The notes beneath the pieces are model-generated. The model did no database searches, had not been told where the DNA came from, and was given only the letters and a program-made list of their open reading frames with translations. A stretch of DNA of 64,000 nucleotides from Puccinia triticina (lineage: Eukaryota; Basidiomycota; Pucciniomycetes; Pucciniales; Pucciniaceae): NCBI RefSeq assembly GCF_026914185.1, contig NC_070570.1:3844001-3908000 (forward strand). Reading direction: 5' to 3'. Numbering within the stretch: the stretch's first letter is position 1; each line of letters begins with the position of its first letter. Shown here piece after piece: positions 1 through 10,513 of the stretch. Made by a program: the position numbers and the translations under genes.

Positions 1-423
1 GATTCCCAAGATCAAGGAGAATCTCTCCAAATTTTTCTGAAATTTTTGAGCCCTTCAGAACCCCTCAGATCTATTTTTTGTGACTATCTGTGGTCTGCTT
101 CATCCTATATTACAAAGTTCACACTGTACAGAATCCAAAACTCATGATGTTACAAGGGACATTGCACATCAAGAAGACAGGTTGGGGATAGGTGGGTATA
201 GTACATGGATAAAGAAGACTTTGTTCATCATGGAAATCCAAACAATAATGAAATTGGACAGGAAATGGATGGGTGAGAGCATTTTTAAAAAAGTCCCCAC
301 CAAAAAACCAAATGCTGTCAGCCTGTAAGTCCGTTTAGCGCGTAAGTCCCTCCCTCCAGTCGGTGCAATGCAACCAGTGTTTTACCACTCCACCTGTAGG
401 AGGGTGGGACTTAGTTAAGTTAG
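1..423. mobile_element. MULE-like non-autonomous DNA element, copy 1 (left end outside window)
   Basis: This stretch is near-identical to 2880-3302, which belongs to a complete element with long inverted ends and a 9-bp target duplication. Only the right part is in the window, ending in GGGACTTAGTTAAGTTAG at 406-423. No transposase is encoded; the short open frames in it recur unchanged in copy 2 and show no domain. The assignment as a Mutator-like MITE rests on copy 2's flanks; this copy's own target duplication cannot be checked. Confidence 0.7.
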
Positions 424-596
424 GACACCCAAGGCCCCAGAAAAATTTGTAAAATATGTACAAAGAAACTCCATGATGTTGTGCACATTTTGCTACCCCA
501 AAATTTTATTTCCTGGTGACAAATGGCGCGTCCAGAGAGGATTGAAAAACAACATTTTTCTAATTCTCTACTGCCAAGGGGTTGACATAGCGCATA

Positions 597-664
597 AGTC
601 CCTCCTTTGGAGGGTCCCTGAGGGACAGCGTCTCCCCTCCAATAGAGGGACTTAGTTAAGTTAG
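597..664. mobile_element. Isolated terminal inverted repeat of the same MULE-like family
   Basis: This 68-bp segment is the reverse complement, with a few mismatches, of the left end of copy 2 (2704-2775) and ends in the same terminal word CTTAGTTAAGTTAG. It is therefore a right-hand terminus of a related element. The 424-596 sequence between it and copy 1 shows no gene and may be interior of a longer or nested family member. Confidence 0.6.
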
Positions 665-952
665 CTCAATTGCTGTCAAGTTCCAAAACAGAGTGCTATC
701 CAAGTTCTGTCCTGTAAGTGTCCTTTATGGAAAAGCCAGTGCTGTTGGCGTAACACAAAACCAGCCTTGTTCCCTAATTGACCATGTGTATAAAATACAA
801 ATCCTACCGCAGCCTTTGCAGGCAACGTTTCAGCCTCTAACCCTGACACTTGGCCAGGTGCGGCGTCTACATCCCCTGAACCCTGAAAACCTCAGAGAGA
901 AAGGATACCCGATTTGTTGGGACCAACAACCAGTCAGTAGCCTGACTTGTGC

Positions 953-960
953 CTATAAAA
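953..960 (+). promoter_or_regulatory. TATA box (candidate promoter)
   Basis: TATAAAA lies in a CT-rich, fungal-type promoter context, followed by a pyrimidine-rich, ATG-poor stretch that would serve as a 5' leader. It precedes the decayed secreted-protein locus at 1731. The distance (about 770 bp) would need a leader intron. A matching arrangement (TATA at 3576, start at 3911) precedes the intact secreted-protein gene. From 961 to 1730 I see only leader-like, CT-rich sequence, including a polypyrimidine run at 1310-1375 and a duplicated 27-bp segment at about 1261 and 1386. Confidence 0.4.
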
Positions 961-1730
961 GGAAGTCGCTTCGCCACCAAAAGCTGAACCCATCCATTCA
1001 TCCCTTATCACTTTTCTCTACAGTCACATCTACATCAGCTCACACTTAGCAATAAAAATCTTAAAAAGTCTTTTCTGACAAAAATCTAATCTTGTGTATC
1101 TTCATCATCCACTCGCTCAGCCTTGCTACCAAACCTTGTTATGTTATAGGCATATGTATTTAGTATTAGCATATATTTCCTTTGATGCTTGTAGTGTAGT
1201 TTCCATCTTCTCTAAAAGCCCCCTCCCTGGGATGCCGGTGAACATTTCTTTTCCTCACTCTCCTCTGTTTCTTATCACCAACATCCCAGGTTTGTCCTAG
1301 TCACTTTTGTTCCTTTCTTTCTCTCTTTCTTCTTTTCCTTCCTTCTTTCTTCTCTTTTCTCCAATTTCCTCCAGAAATTAACTCTCCTCTGTTTCTTATC
1401 ACCAACATCCCAGCCGGAGCCTAACAAAACTTAGCCTATTTCTGTTACCAACTCAACCTTAAATCTCCCGCCGTCATCGGCCTAATTCACTCCTCTACTA
1501 CAATCTTGAATTTGACTTTCCCCGCACTACGCGGCTTGCTTTAATTCTCCATCATCCTCCTAAAAGGCCTCTACCAGCGCATCACACTCTTGTGTAATCT
1601 TCATTCACCTTTCTCATTGGCCTACTCTTATCCTTAACTAAAATCCTCAGTTGAATGTACCCTTGCTCTTAGGTAAGAGCAACTGCTTGTTTCTAATTTA
1701 CGCATAACAAGTTGCAGTTCTTGGCCTAAC

Positions 1731-2049
1731 TTGAAATCACTCTTAGTTCTTCTCATTTTAACAATTGCGTCAGCCGGGGGGTGCGATTCCTTGCTCTCTA
1801 CGTGTTTTGCAGGCGTCGGCCGGCAATGGGACCCTTCCCTGGCTGGAAAATACGTTCAAGGTACGAAAGCAAGAATGTCAAAGATTTGGGAAATCATCCT
1901 GACTCGTTGTCCGGTTACTAGTGCAGCTAACGGCTTCCGTGGGGCCTGATTACTGTGACAATACAAGACAGAAGGGGGCTACTTGGGGTTTCTGCGGCGA
2001 AGCGTGTGAGGTGGAAAAGCGGGCCAAACCTTCTTTATCATTACATTAG
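1731..2049 (+). pseudogene. Decayed small secreted cysteine-rich protein
   Basis: The first 15 codons read as a classic secretion signal (Lys-Ser, then a Leu/Val/Ile run ending Ala-Ser-Ala), but the initiator is TTG and no ATG lies upstream before an in-frame TAA at 1674. The frame runs to a TGA at 1947. One base further on, the +1 frame continues at once (from 1948) through a cysteine-rich tail containing WGFCGEAC to a TAG at 2047-2049. Read across that single-base shift the product would be about 105 residues with six cysteines after the signal. Two lesions (start loss and frameshift) support a pseudogene. An alternative is an intron starting at the GTACGA near 1859. The family is not recognised; an effector-like role is inferred only from size, signal and cysteines. 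Confidence 0.45.
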
Positions 2050-2149
2050 GTTATGCGTTGTATCTAGACTAGCTACATATCCGACTTTCCCTTTCTCTTT
2101 TCTTTTCCTCACTCACCTTCTCCGATCCAACTCCTTCCACACCTCCTTA

Positions 2150-2551
2150 GGTGCATAGTTGTTTTCTCTCCCCTCTCTCTCTCCGTTCCCTTGTTGGCCT
2201 TCCAAGATTGGCCTCTTTAGCTCACTGCAAGTCTCTGGTGTTTCTCAGGTATCAATCCCCTTTTCCTTTCTCTTCTGTCTCCTCTCTTTCTTTGTTCTCT
2301 CTATGCAATGAATCACTCACCTTCTCCGATCCAACTCCTTCTGCACCTCCTTAGGTGCATAGTTGTTTTCTCTCCCCTCTCTCTCTCCGTTCCCTCGTTG
2401 GCCTCCCAAGATCGGCCTCTTTAGCTCACTGCAAGTCTCTGGTCTTTCTCAGGTGCATAGTTGTTTTCTCTCCCCTCTCTCTCTCTGTTCCCTCGTTGGC
2501 CTCCCAAGATCGGCCTCTTTAGCTCACTGCGAGTATATGGTGTTTCTCAAT
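2150..2551. repeat. CT-rich tandem/interspersed direct repeats
   Basis: A segment of about 100 bp beginning GGTGCATAGTTGTTTTCTC occurs three times, starting near 2151, 2354 and 2453. The last two copies are directly tandem (99 bp apart); the first is separated by another 100-bp CT-rich spacer. Short open frames here reflect the repeat, not genes. From 2552 to 2703 I see nothing recognisable. Confidence 0.75.
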
Positions 2552-2703
2552 TACCAAGAAGGAAAAAACAGGTCTGAAGCTACATAAATCGGGAGTGGGA
2601 AGGATAATTGTTTCCGCACTTGGGTCAAACATAAGACTTACATCAAGAAGATTCCAGGGATCAGTCGATTGGGTAATGAATTTTCCCCGAGTTGAGAATC
2701 AGG

Positions 2704-3302
2704 CTAACTTAACAAAGTCCCTCTATTTGAGGGGGGACGCTGTCCCGCACGGACCCTCCAAAGGAGGGACTTACACCCAATGTCCAAGTTTGGGCTGACA
2801 GAATCAGAATTATGTTGTTTTTCAAACGTTTCTGGCTTCACCCTTTCCCATTGGGCAGCAAAGGTTTGGGGGAACAAAAGATTCCCAAGATCAAGGAGAA
2901 TCTCTCCAAATTTTTCTGAATTTTTTGAGGCCTTCAGAACCCCTCAGATCTATTTTTTGTGACTATCTGTGGTCTGCTTCATCCTATATTACAAAGTTCA
3001 CACTGTACAGAATCCAAAACTCATGATGTTACAAGGGACATTGCACATCAAGAAGACAGGTTGGGGATAGGTGGGTATAGTACATGGATAAAGAAGACTT
3101 TGGTCATCATAGAAATCCAAACAATAATGAAATTGGACAGGAAATGGATGGGTGAGAGCAGTTTCAAAAAAGTCCCCACCAAAAAACCAAATGCTGTCAG
3201 CCTGTAAGTCCGTTTAGCGCGTAAGTCCCTCCCTCCAGTCGGTGCAATGCAACCAGTGTTTTACCACTCCACCCGTAGGAGGGTGGGACTTAGTTAAGCT
3301 AG
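2704..3302. mobile_element. Complete MULE-like non-autonomous element, copy 2
   Basis: The 599-bp element starts CTAACTTAACAAAGTCCCTC and ends with the inverted counterpart GGGACTTAGTTAAGCTAG. It is flanked by a 9-bp duplication with one mismatch (AGAATCAGG at 2695-2703, AGAATCATG at 3303-3311). A 9-bp duplication with long inverted ends is the signature of Mutator-like elements; there is no transposase, so it would depend on one in trans. Its right 423 bp match the copy at the window's left edge. It sits about 270 bp upstream of the TATA box of an intact secreted-protein gene. Confidence 0.75.
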
Positions 3303-3575
3303 AGAATCATGAGGAGGAGGAGGAGGAAGGAAATGGAAATCAAAAGGGTTTATCCGCGTGCTCCATTCAACCGCTTCCGAGCCTTATAGAGCCAGTTGCA
3401 TGGAAGGCTGGCGAGGAACATGATGAAACACTGTCATGAAGCGCCTCTTCAAGTTTTGGCTTGTGATTGTGCCAGATAAGTTTCAACCTGGGCTGGCATG
3501 AGTTCGCTTACCGAAGTGTCGCACATTTTGGAAAGTGGCGGTGCTTCATGGCCACCTCATTTGAAAACAAGAGGA

Positions 3576-3583
3576 TATAAATA
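3576..3583 (+). promoter_or_regulatory. TATA box of the secreted-protein gene
   Basis: TATAAATA stands in a GAGGATATAAATAGAGCC context, 335 bp before the start codon at 3911. The leader between them contains two related segments (about 3626-3672 and 3792-3850), each with CCACTAAA/CAACTAAA-type sequence followed by GCGTAAGT. These look like duplicated leader exon ends with splice donors, so the leader is probably spliced. Confidence 0.6.
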
Positions 3584-3910
3584 GAGCCACAAGGTCAGCA
3601 ATTATGTCCCGCTATTGTCCAATCAACCCTTTTGTCCTTGTCCACTAAACCAGCGTAAGTTTTGCCTACCGCAGCCCCAAGCATCAACATCCCATAAGCC
3701 AGCTTTAATCAAGGTCAATTTTCATCCTTCCATCACACAGTTATACAAGTGATTTGAAGTCCGTCATCCGCAATTTCTCCTAGTATCCACATAACCCTTT
3801 TATCCTTGCCAACTAAATCTGCGTAAGTCTCTCAGAACGTTAGCCTACTACAATTTCACCCAGCTCTGATTTATTGCTGTTGATAACAATCTGTTCATCA
3901 CATAGTTGCA

Positions 3911-4312
3911 ATGCGAACTCCTTTCATGAACCTGGCAGCTCTGGTGGTTGCTGCTGTGTGCGTCTCACAAGCAGTTCAGGGCGCATCTGTCCAGCTGGAT
4001 GGCTCTGTCATCCAAGTGGAATCTTTACTCAATGAAGGTACGTCAAAATTGCTTTGCCCCGGAGCTGAGAAGAATGATTCTTCTGTTATCAATTTTAATG
4101 ACTAGAGCATGTATTATATATTGAAAGCCTATTCTACCAAATTGATTACAGGATCATCCCCAGTTCTTCACAGCTTACCAACAGACGATTCTTGCAACCC
4201 TTTGATTCAAGAAACATGTCATCCGCAAAGTGATATCTATTCAGAATGTGGCACATGCCAAATCTGTGGTACTTGTTATTGTGCTATAAGAGGAAAACCA
4301 ATTGAAAATTAA
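3911..4312 (+). CDS. Small secreted cysteine-rich protein (effector-like), one intron
   Basis: Two exons, 3911-4037 and 4152-4312, join across a GT(ACGT)...AG intron of 114 bp in a compatible phase, giving a 95-residue protein. Residues 1 to about 24 form a signal peptide (basic start, Leu-Ala-Ala-Leu-Val-Val core, Ala-Val-Gln-Gly cleavage context). Seven cysteines lie in the second exon, mostly in a run of C-x2-C-type spacings (ECGTCQICGTCYC). No transmembrane segment or known domain is visible. Without splicing the frame stops at 4103, so the intron is needed. Secretion is well supported. A role in host interaction is inference from size, signal and cysteine content in a rust-like genome. 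Downstream (4313-4818) I see only AT-rich sequence with AATAAG-like polyadenylation words. Confidence 0.7.
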
Positions 4313-4818
4313 GGTATCCAAAGTTGAAATCATAAAATTTTCAATACATAAACGGATGTATTGTTGTAATAACTAGGGTACTACGATTTACGTGACAAGC
4401 CAGAAACAATGTGTTTCAGAATATCTCACAGACAAGCTAACAGATAATGATTGGAAGATTGGTTTCACAAGACAGAATATTGAAGATATTTCAATGTGGA
4501 TTTCAAAAACAAGAAAAGAAACAAAAATAGTGCAATAAGAAAGAAAACAACTGAGATGCGCGCATTGTGAGGTCTTTATAGGTACTAGTGAATGTCTGAG
4601 CTCTACAAAGTATGCAAGTGAATCATGAGATTAGAGAACTATTGATCCTAGGAAATACACTAGTATTGTAATCCTGTTTCTGCGGGAATCCTATTGCTAA
4701 CTATGATAAGCTTCTTTTTCCTCTCAAATGTCAGCCATATTCTCTCTCTAAGCTTTGTCACTCTTATGTAATATTATCTAATAACCTAGTACGTATTTCC
4801 AGTTCTTACAACTATGCT

Positions 4819-6254
4819 TTAACTTTTACTCATTAGAAGTAACAGTATAGCGGAATTGGAAGACTGGTGAAATAAGATTAGTTGGTTGTGAGTTTGGGCA
4901 GGTATATCACCTAAAGAAATCCAACAATCATGAGCCAGGGTAGAACTTTTCCAACAAATTAAGTATTCATTAGATCCCTTTCTCTTTGAACAATGATCTA
5001 AAACCTCAGCAAAGAAATCCCAATCTATTTGAGCAACCGGTGATAGATGATTGTCAGGCAAAGGCATATTTGCCCAAAATTGATTTAGAGAAGCGTTTTT
5101 ATACGGTTTTAACAAAGAAACATTAAACACTGGGTGAAACTTAGGGCAATGTTCTGCAATATCAAGCTGAACTGCTTGTTCACCAACCATCTTTACCACT
5201 GAGAACGGGCCTAAATGCTTGAAGTCTAACTACGCGTTTGGTCGACGTGTCTGGATAAACCGGCAAGAAAGAAGTACCTGATCTCCAGGTGAAAAAACAG
5301 GGGTGTCCCGTTGTCGTTCATTGTAATACAACACTTGCTTTTCTGTAGCCTGTTGCATAGAATCAGAAGCCTTGTTCTGAATCTGCTGTAGATCTTGGAT
5401 TAAACTATCTGCCTTAAAAATTCCTGAGGTCAAAGTGAGCGTTGTGGTAGACGGAAAAGTGAAAAATCAAAAGTTTTTTTCTTATACCTATACTTACTCA
5501 CAATGAGCCTCAAGATACCATCAAACAAACCTCGGAATTGGATTCTACGGCCAATTTTACCCCTAGTCACCACTGGAGGTGTCACTGGAGCTCCTCTGGA
5601 TTGAAACCTACATTTCTTTGGACACTGGACACCCATCACACGTTCACCATACCCAGTCACCAGCCTGTCACAAGCCTCAAGTCAAGGATCACAGTATTAT
5701 GCTTATACACATCACAGAATACAAACATAAATCTCCCCATCAGACTACAGTCATTACATATTATCAAGTACTCTTCTATTTCCATATTATGATGTCATCA
5801 CACACTGACTCTGCAGCCTCAGACTTCATTTATGCACCCTGTGCATCCACTTGTCAACTCATGCAGTCTACTATCACTTTACGCAGCCTTCATGCGGCCC
5901 TACTGCATTCTTATGACATCATTTATGTACCCCTGACACAGTATGACATCATTTGTATCTATTCTCACCAGCTAAAATCCCTCACACTGTTGTCTAGATT
6001 AGTTGAAACCCTAACCCACAAGCCCTCTGGGGCTCCACTTTTGTCTATATAAGGAGCTCTCTCCTCACCAGTTGTCAGCTCCTCAGTTCATTACTCACCA
6101 ATCACATTCACAGTCACCCCAACTTTGACATTTACAGTCTTACATATACTCAACAACCTACATACATAACAACCCTTACATTAACAATAAAAACAATTTA
6201 TTCAGTGTCATCAACAAGCTCATCTGGAACCAACCAACCCTATCACTTCATTAA

Positions 6255-6286
<32 letters not shown>

Positions 6287-6547
6287 ACCTGATAGTATAG
6301 AAGGGCAGAGTTTGCACCTCCATCATCCCCTTCTACATTCAGCAAAAGGTTCTCAGGAACACTTTTGAGTCTTACAGCGTGTCAAAACAGGGATGATAAC
6401 CATGGACAAAAAAGATGGAGAGACACCAGTAGATGTAGAATGTAAGTTATTGATAGCAAATTCTGCTACTTCTAACTTTTCCAACCTATCAGTTTGATTG
6501 TAATTCACAAATATTTGTAGATAATCTTTGAGTATCTGAGGCCCCAT
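4819..6547 (-). pseudogene. Ty3-type polyprotein fragment (integrase end and C-terminal domain), interrupted
   Basis: Read on the minus strand, 6547-6380 encodes the end of an integrase core (AEFAINNLHSTSTGVSPSF, like the AEFAYNN...SPF block of Ty3 integrases). After removal of the LTR at 5443-6376 the frame continues directly into 5438-5230 (QQATEKQVLYYNERQRD, basic integrase tail, LLSCRFIQ) and then 5199-4819, a tail resembling the chromodomain region. A one-base shift near 6400 and a stop near 5225 break the frame. RT and RNase H are absent, so this is a truncated relic. From 6548 to 6603 the sequence looks like the same relic, badly decayed. Confidence 0.75.
5443..6376 (+). mobile_element. 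Solo LTR (934 bp) inside the Ty3 relic
   Basis: The unit begins TGTGGTAG and ends CTTACA, with GCGT on both sides (5439-5442, 6377-6380; AGCGT if the right boundary is moved by one base). Removing it restores the integrase reading frame of the host relic. It has LTR architecture on the plus strand: CTATATAAGG at 6045-6054, a pyrimidine-rich start region and AATAAAA at about 6186. Its promoter region (AAATCCCTCAC words, TATA, CTCCTCAG) resembles those of the LTRs at 10517 and 34881, so these are probably related families. No coding sequence. Confidence 0.8.
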
Positions 6548-6603
6548 AAATCCAAATTTTGAGGAATCAAAATTTCAAAATGGCAGTATGCCTGTATGGT
6601 TGC

Positions 6604-7535
6604 TGTGAGCCTGAGTCTCTATAGTGACAGCAGGACACAAGAAAGAAGAGGGGAATATTTGGATTTCTTTGGATAAAGAAAATACAAATATGAGAGAGAA
6701 AGGAGAGGGAGAAAGAAACTGAGAAGATTCAAGATTAAGCAGATTTTCAAGGTTATTCTGTTGGGAATGCACGTCCACTGGCAATGCTACCTCTTTAGAA
6801 GAGTGCTGCCAAGCTGTGCTAGAGAGTGCAACAGCCTCCTCTCACCAAAGAAAAGTGGAGGGCTTCTGGATTAGACACGTTTAATCCAGCCACAATTTTT
6901 TAGCTTCCTTCTGGATAGTCAAGGTTCTTTAAAGGGAAACCTATGTGGTTTGTTTCTTACAAAAACCACAGAAAAAGAATGATGTTAAGCAGGGGCAGCC
7001 CTGTGATCAAGGATAAGGCAAAGGCCAGCAAAGAAGAGCAGATCAAGCAGACACAGAGTTGTACCTCTTAGATAAGCAAAGTTCAGTGAAAGAGGTTACT
7101 TACTGTCAATATCCTAGGCGCCTGTGACGGTAGGTATACTGGGAGCGTGGTAATCTCTTTGGTGGTGATCCTGGGGTTCTCTGGGGTGTGGTTCTGGTGT
7201 GCTGAAGTCTGTAGATCCTCCTCAGGCAAGGGGGATCCTGACTACGAAAATTTTCACAGTTTGCTTATGTAATTTACATATGTACATGTGGTTTGGTGCG
7301 CTTGGTAGCGCTGACACGTCACAACTGCGCATGCGCGCTACAACTCAACAACTCAGGGAAGGAGTAGAGTTACAAAGAATTGGTAAGTTGTAACTAGGGT
7401 TAAAATTGCATGAGGAAACAGAATATGAAGTCAAAACAAGGATATCTCTTAAGATGAAAAAGATATGAAGTAATTCATATGTAAAAGTAGAAAAAGGCAG
7501 ACTTTAGGTCAGCTGAGTTGACTCTAAGGCTGACA
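6604..7535 (+). mobile_element. Solo LTR, family F1 copy A
   Basis: The unit is 932 bp, starts TGTGAGCCTGAGTC and ends CTCTAAGGCTGACA, with an exact 5-bp duplication GTTGC at 6599-6603 and 7536-7540. The same family occurs inverted at 8962-10279 and direct at 53453-54383. TG...CA ends, 5-bp duplications and the lack of coding sequence define it as a solo LTR. No full-length partner is in the window. Confidence 0.85.
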
Positions 7536-7540
7536 GTTGC

Positions 7541-8225
7541 CAGGCAACTACTCCCAATTCAAACTTCTGTACTGGGTTGGTGGAGGTTGCAAATGGGTAT
7601 GTATATGTAACCACCAATTCTTGTACCGGCATGTCTGACAACTCCTCTAGCCAATCCAACAAGAGGTCGGACTTGCCTGTCCAAGCAGATGGGCCAATTG
7701 GTGATGGCCATGTCCAAGAACTGCTCAGACAGGCCGCTCCAAGGACGTGTTGTACCTACCAGTCCAAACGGACAATTCAGCTGGTGCCAGTACCTAGTCT
7801 GACCTGCTTACCTTACACTATCATCTTGCTAGTAACAACCCTCTCAGGCTCGGTTAGTTACCTACAGGCTGAAAACCAACATGAAACTAGTACCAATCTC
7901 CGCAGCTGGCAAGAGCAGATTTCATGTCAGAAGTCTTCATTTAGTGAGCTTGATTTTTCTGCCAAATTGCTGTCAAGGAGGTTGTCCAACAAAGCAGTTG
8001 CATGGGTGAACTGCAGGCATTCCGGATGGCAATTAGTCAAAAAACAGTGCAGATGAGGAATACAAAAACGGGCCACCTCAAGAACCATCCAAAATGACGT
8101 CCTCCCAAACCCCTCCAACAACCCCTTATACAATATATTGCTCCCATGGAACACGGCAAGTCTGCAACAGAACTTGGCAGAGGCCAGACCCAAAAAACTT
8201 TCCCTTTGAAAAGCAGACTGAAACC
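7541..8225. other. Unassigned stretch
   Basis: A 159-codon open frame on the plus strand (7577-8056) and a 119-codon frame on the minus strand (7927-8286) overlap here. Neither shows a domain, signal peptide or recognisable motif. I cannot support a gene. The sequence lies between a solo LTR and a hAT terminus. Confidence 0.5.
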
Positions 8226-8400
8226 TAGAGATGGCAACTTTGCACCCGTTGCGGGTACCTGCTATCCGCTGGCGGGTACCCGCCAACTAGAGATGGCCCC
8301 ATGGCACCCAGGTACCAGGTCGTTTTTCCTGAAAAACAGACACCTGGTACCGCACCTGGTACCGGCGGTACCTTATGGGGGTACCAGGGGTACCTCCCAG
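8226..8400. repeat. hAT terminus with GGTACC subterminal repeats
   Basis: Two TAGAGATGGC words 62 bp apart are followed by many GGGTACC/GGTACC words in both orientations. The same word set recurs at 28680-28957, 50820-51103 (ending GGCCATCTCTA) and 55540-55673 (ending GCCATCTCTA). The palindromic hexamer clustered behind a TAGAGATGG end suggests transposase-binding subterminal repeats. That function is inference. Confidence 0.65.
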
Positions 8401-8472
8401 CTTTTTCTAGTAGTAAAATCATTTATTTTCCAAACTTCAGGAACATAGCATTTTTTACAAAACTGTTGTAAA

Positions 8473-10513
8473 TCACTCGTCATCATCCACAACAATGACC
8501 TTTCTTTTACCTTTTTGCTTTGTCTTGTCTTCTAATATGCGCCCTTCCTTCCACTTCATCAAAGTACCAGGTTCGATCTTGTTGTTCTTCGAGTAGAAGG
8601 CAACTGTCATCCCCCTGGTCAGCGACTGATGCGCAATTCTATGCCTCTTTGATGTGACATAATCGCGCCCAAAGCTAAATGAGCGATCTACGTCAACGGA
8701 AGTTCCTGGAAAGTTTTGAACGGTGTTCAGTTTCTGAAAATTTGTTCATTATATATGAAAGTTAAAACACACCTGGACAACTTAAAACGTCCAGCGCCAT
8801 GTGTACGAGGCCACCATGCGTGTTTCCAGTGCCCTTCTGTTGGATCCACCACTTGAGTGGATTCACCGGTTGGTGGTTCTCCAAGATAAGTCCTCCCAAT
8901 AGCCAGATGTCCAGGTCGTACGGGGTATTTCCCTGTTGTGTGGCCGCAGCGCTGCTCAGGCTGTCAGCCTTAGAGTCAACTCAGCTGACCTAAAGTCTGC
9001 CTTTTTCTACTTTTTACATATGAATTACTTCATATCTTTTTCATCTTAAGAGATAACCTCATTTAGACTTCATATTCTGTTTCCTCATGCAATTTTAACC
9101 CTAGTTACAACTTACCAATTCTCTGTAACTATGCTCCTTCCCTGAGTTATTGAGTTGTGGCGCGCATGCGCAGTTGTGACGTGTCAGCGCTACCAGGCGC
9201 GCCAAACCACATGTACATATGTAAATTACATAAGCAAACTGTGAAAATTTTCGTAGTCAGGATCCCCCTTGCCTGAGGCGGATCTACAGACTTCAGCACA
9301 CCAGAACCACCACCCAGATAACCCCAGGATCACCACCAAAGAGTTTACAACACTCCTAGTATACCTACCGTCACAGGCGCCTAGGATATTGACAGTAAGT
9401 AACCTCTTTCACTGAACCTTGTTTATCTCAGAGGTACAACTCTGTGTCTTGCTTGATTTGCTCTTTCTGCTGGTTTTCTGTCTCCTTCTTGATCACAGGG
9501 CTGTCCCTCCAAATCTCCAGGCCTTTGATAGGCGAGACAGGAGCTGAATACTGAAGACAGCAGACACGATGCGGGTGAGTGGATGATGGTGTGGAAGGAT
9601 CATGATTTGCATAAATCAGAAGATGAGAAGAAAAGAAAACAACGTGAGGAGAAAGAAAAGAGAATGACTAACCTGAAGACAGCAGACACAATGCGGGTGA
9701 GTGGATGATGGTGTGGAAGGATGAGGAAAGGGAAATCCTTCCACGTCTGCTGCCTCCAGTACACTAGATGAAAATGTGAAACTGTAGTGAAATGTGAGAA
9801 GTGAAAGTGACATGTATGTAGCACACAACTAGAGATGAAACAGAAATAACAACAGCTCTATAACTCAACAGCCTTTGCCTCAATCTTGATCACAGGGCTG
9901 TCCCTCTTATCATTTGGCCTTGCCTCAAAATCTAGGTTAAAGGGCTGTCCCTCAGGTTTCCCTCTCAGAACCTTGACTATCCAGAAGGAAGCTAAAAAAC
10001 TGTGGCTATATTATACTTATCTAATCCAGATACCCTCCTGAGAGGAAGCTGTAGCTCTTCTAGCACAGATTAGCAGCACTCTTCTGAAAGAGTAGCATTG
10101 CCAGTGGACGTGCATTCCCACCAGAAAAACCTAGTACTTCTCTTCATCCTTATCCTGCTTGGTTTCTCTCTCTCTTTCTCTCTTTTTCTTATAGTTGTAT
10201 TTTCTTTATCCAAAGAAATCCAACTATTTCCCCCCTTCTTTCTTGTGTCCTGTAGTCACTATAGAGACTCAAGCTCACACAGGCGGGCCAGCATGCCAGT
10301 CGTCTTGGCCTGAAAAACAAAGGATTAGATGTTATTTCATGACAACATTGCGCATCATCAAGAGAGAGTTCACTTACAGTAGCGGTGGTATCTGGTGTAG
10401 TGGTGGGAATCGTGATTGGTCGTGGCTTGTAATTGTTTACCCACATGTCCCTTGCAAGGCGTATTGCTTTGGTTATCCCCTCAGGTTCCCACCGGGCCAA
10501 TTTGAAGTAATTG
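8473..10513 (-). pseudogene. hAT transposase, C-terminal exons with dimerisation domain
   Basis: On the minus strand, 10513 to about 10370 encodes FKLARWEPEGITKAIRLARD, typical of the region before the hAT C-terminal domain. A GTAAGT...CAG intron follows (about 10311-10370), then exon sequence broken at 10280 by the LTR. It resumes at 8961-8773 (PLKWWIQQ), a 67-bp intron (8706-8772) and 8705-8473, which holds the hAT dimerisation motif (VDVDRSFSFGRDY, RHRIAHQSL) and a basic tail (KGKRKVIVVDDDE) before TGA. After LTR removal the frame continues without a shift, so this part was intact when the LTR landed. Confidence 0.8.
8962..10279 (-). mobile_element. Solo LTR, family F1 copy B, enlarged
   Basis: Inverted relative to copies A and C, this LTR starts TGTCAGCCTTAGAGTC and ends GACTCAAGCTCACA, with the exact duplication CAGGC at 8957-8961 and 10280-10284. 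At 1318 bp it is about 390 bp longer than its relatives. The extra sequence lies around 9520-9870 and contains an internal direct repeat (GATGCGGGTGAGTGGATGAT near 9570 and 9690). It sits inside the last part of the hAT transposase gene. Confidence 0.85.

Noticed and set aside
7577..8056. 159-codon plus-strand frame as a gene
   Set aside because: No domain, no plausible promoter, overlapping minus-strand frame of similar length, transposon surroundings.
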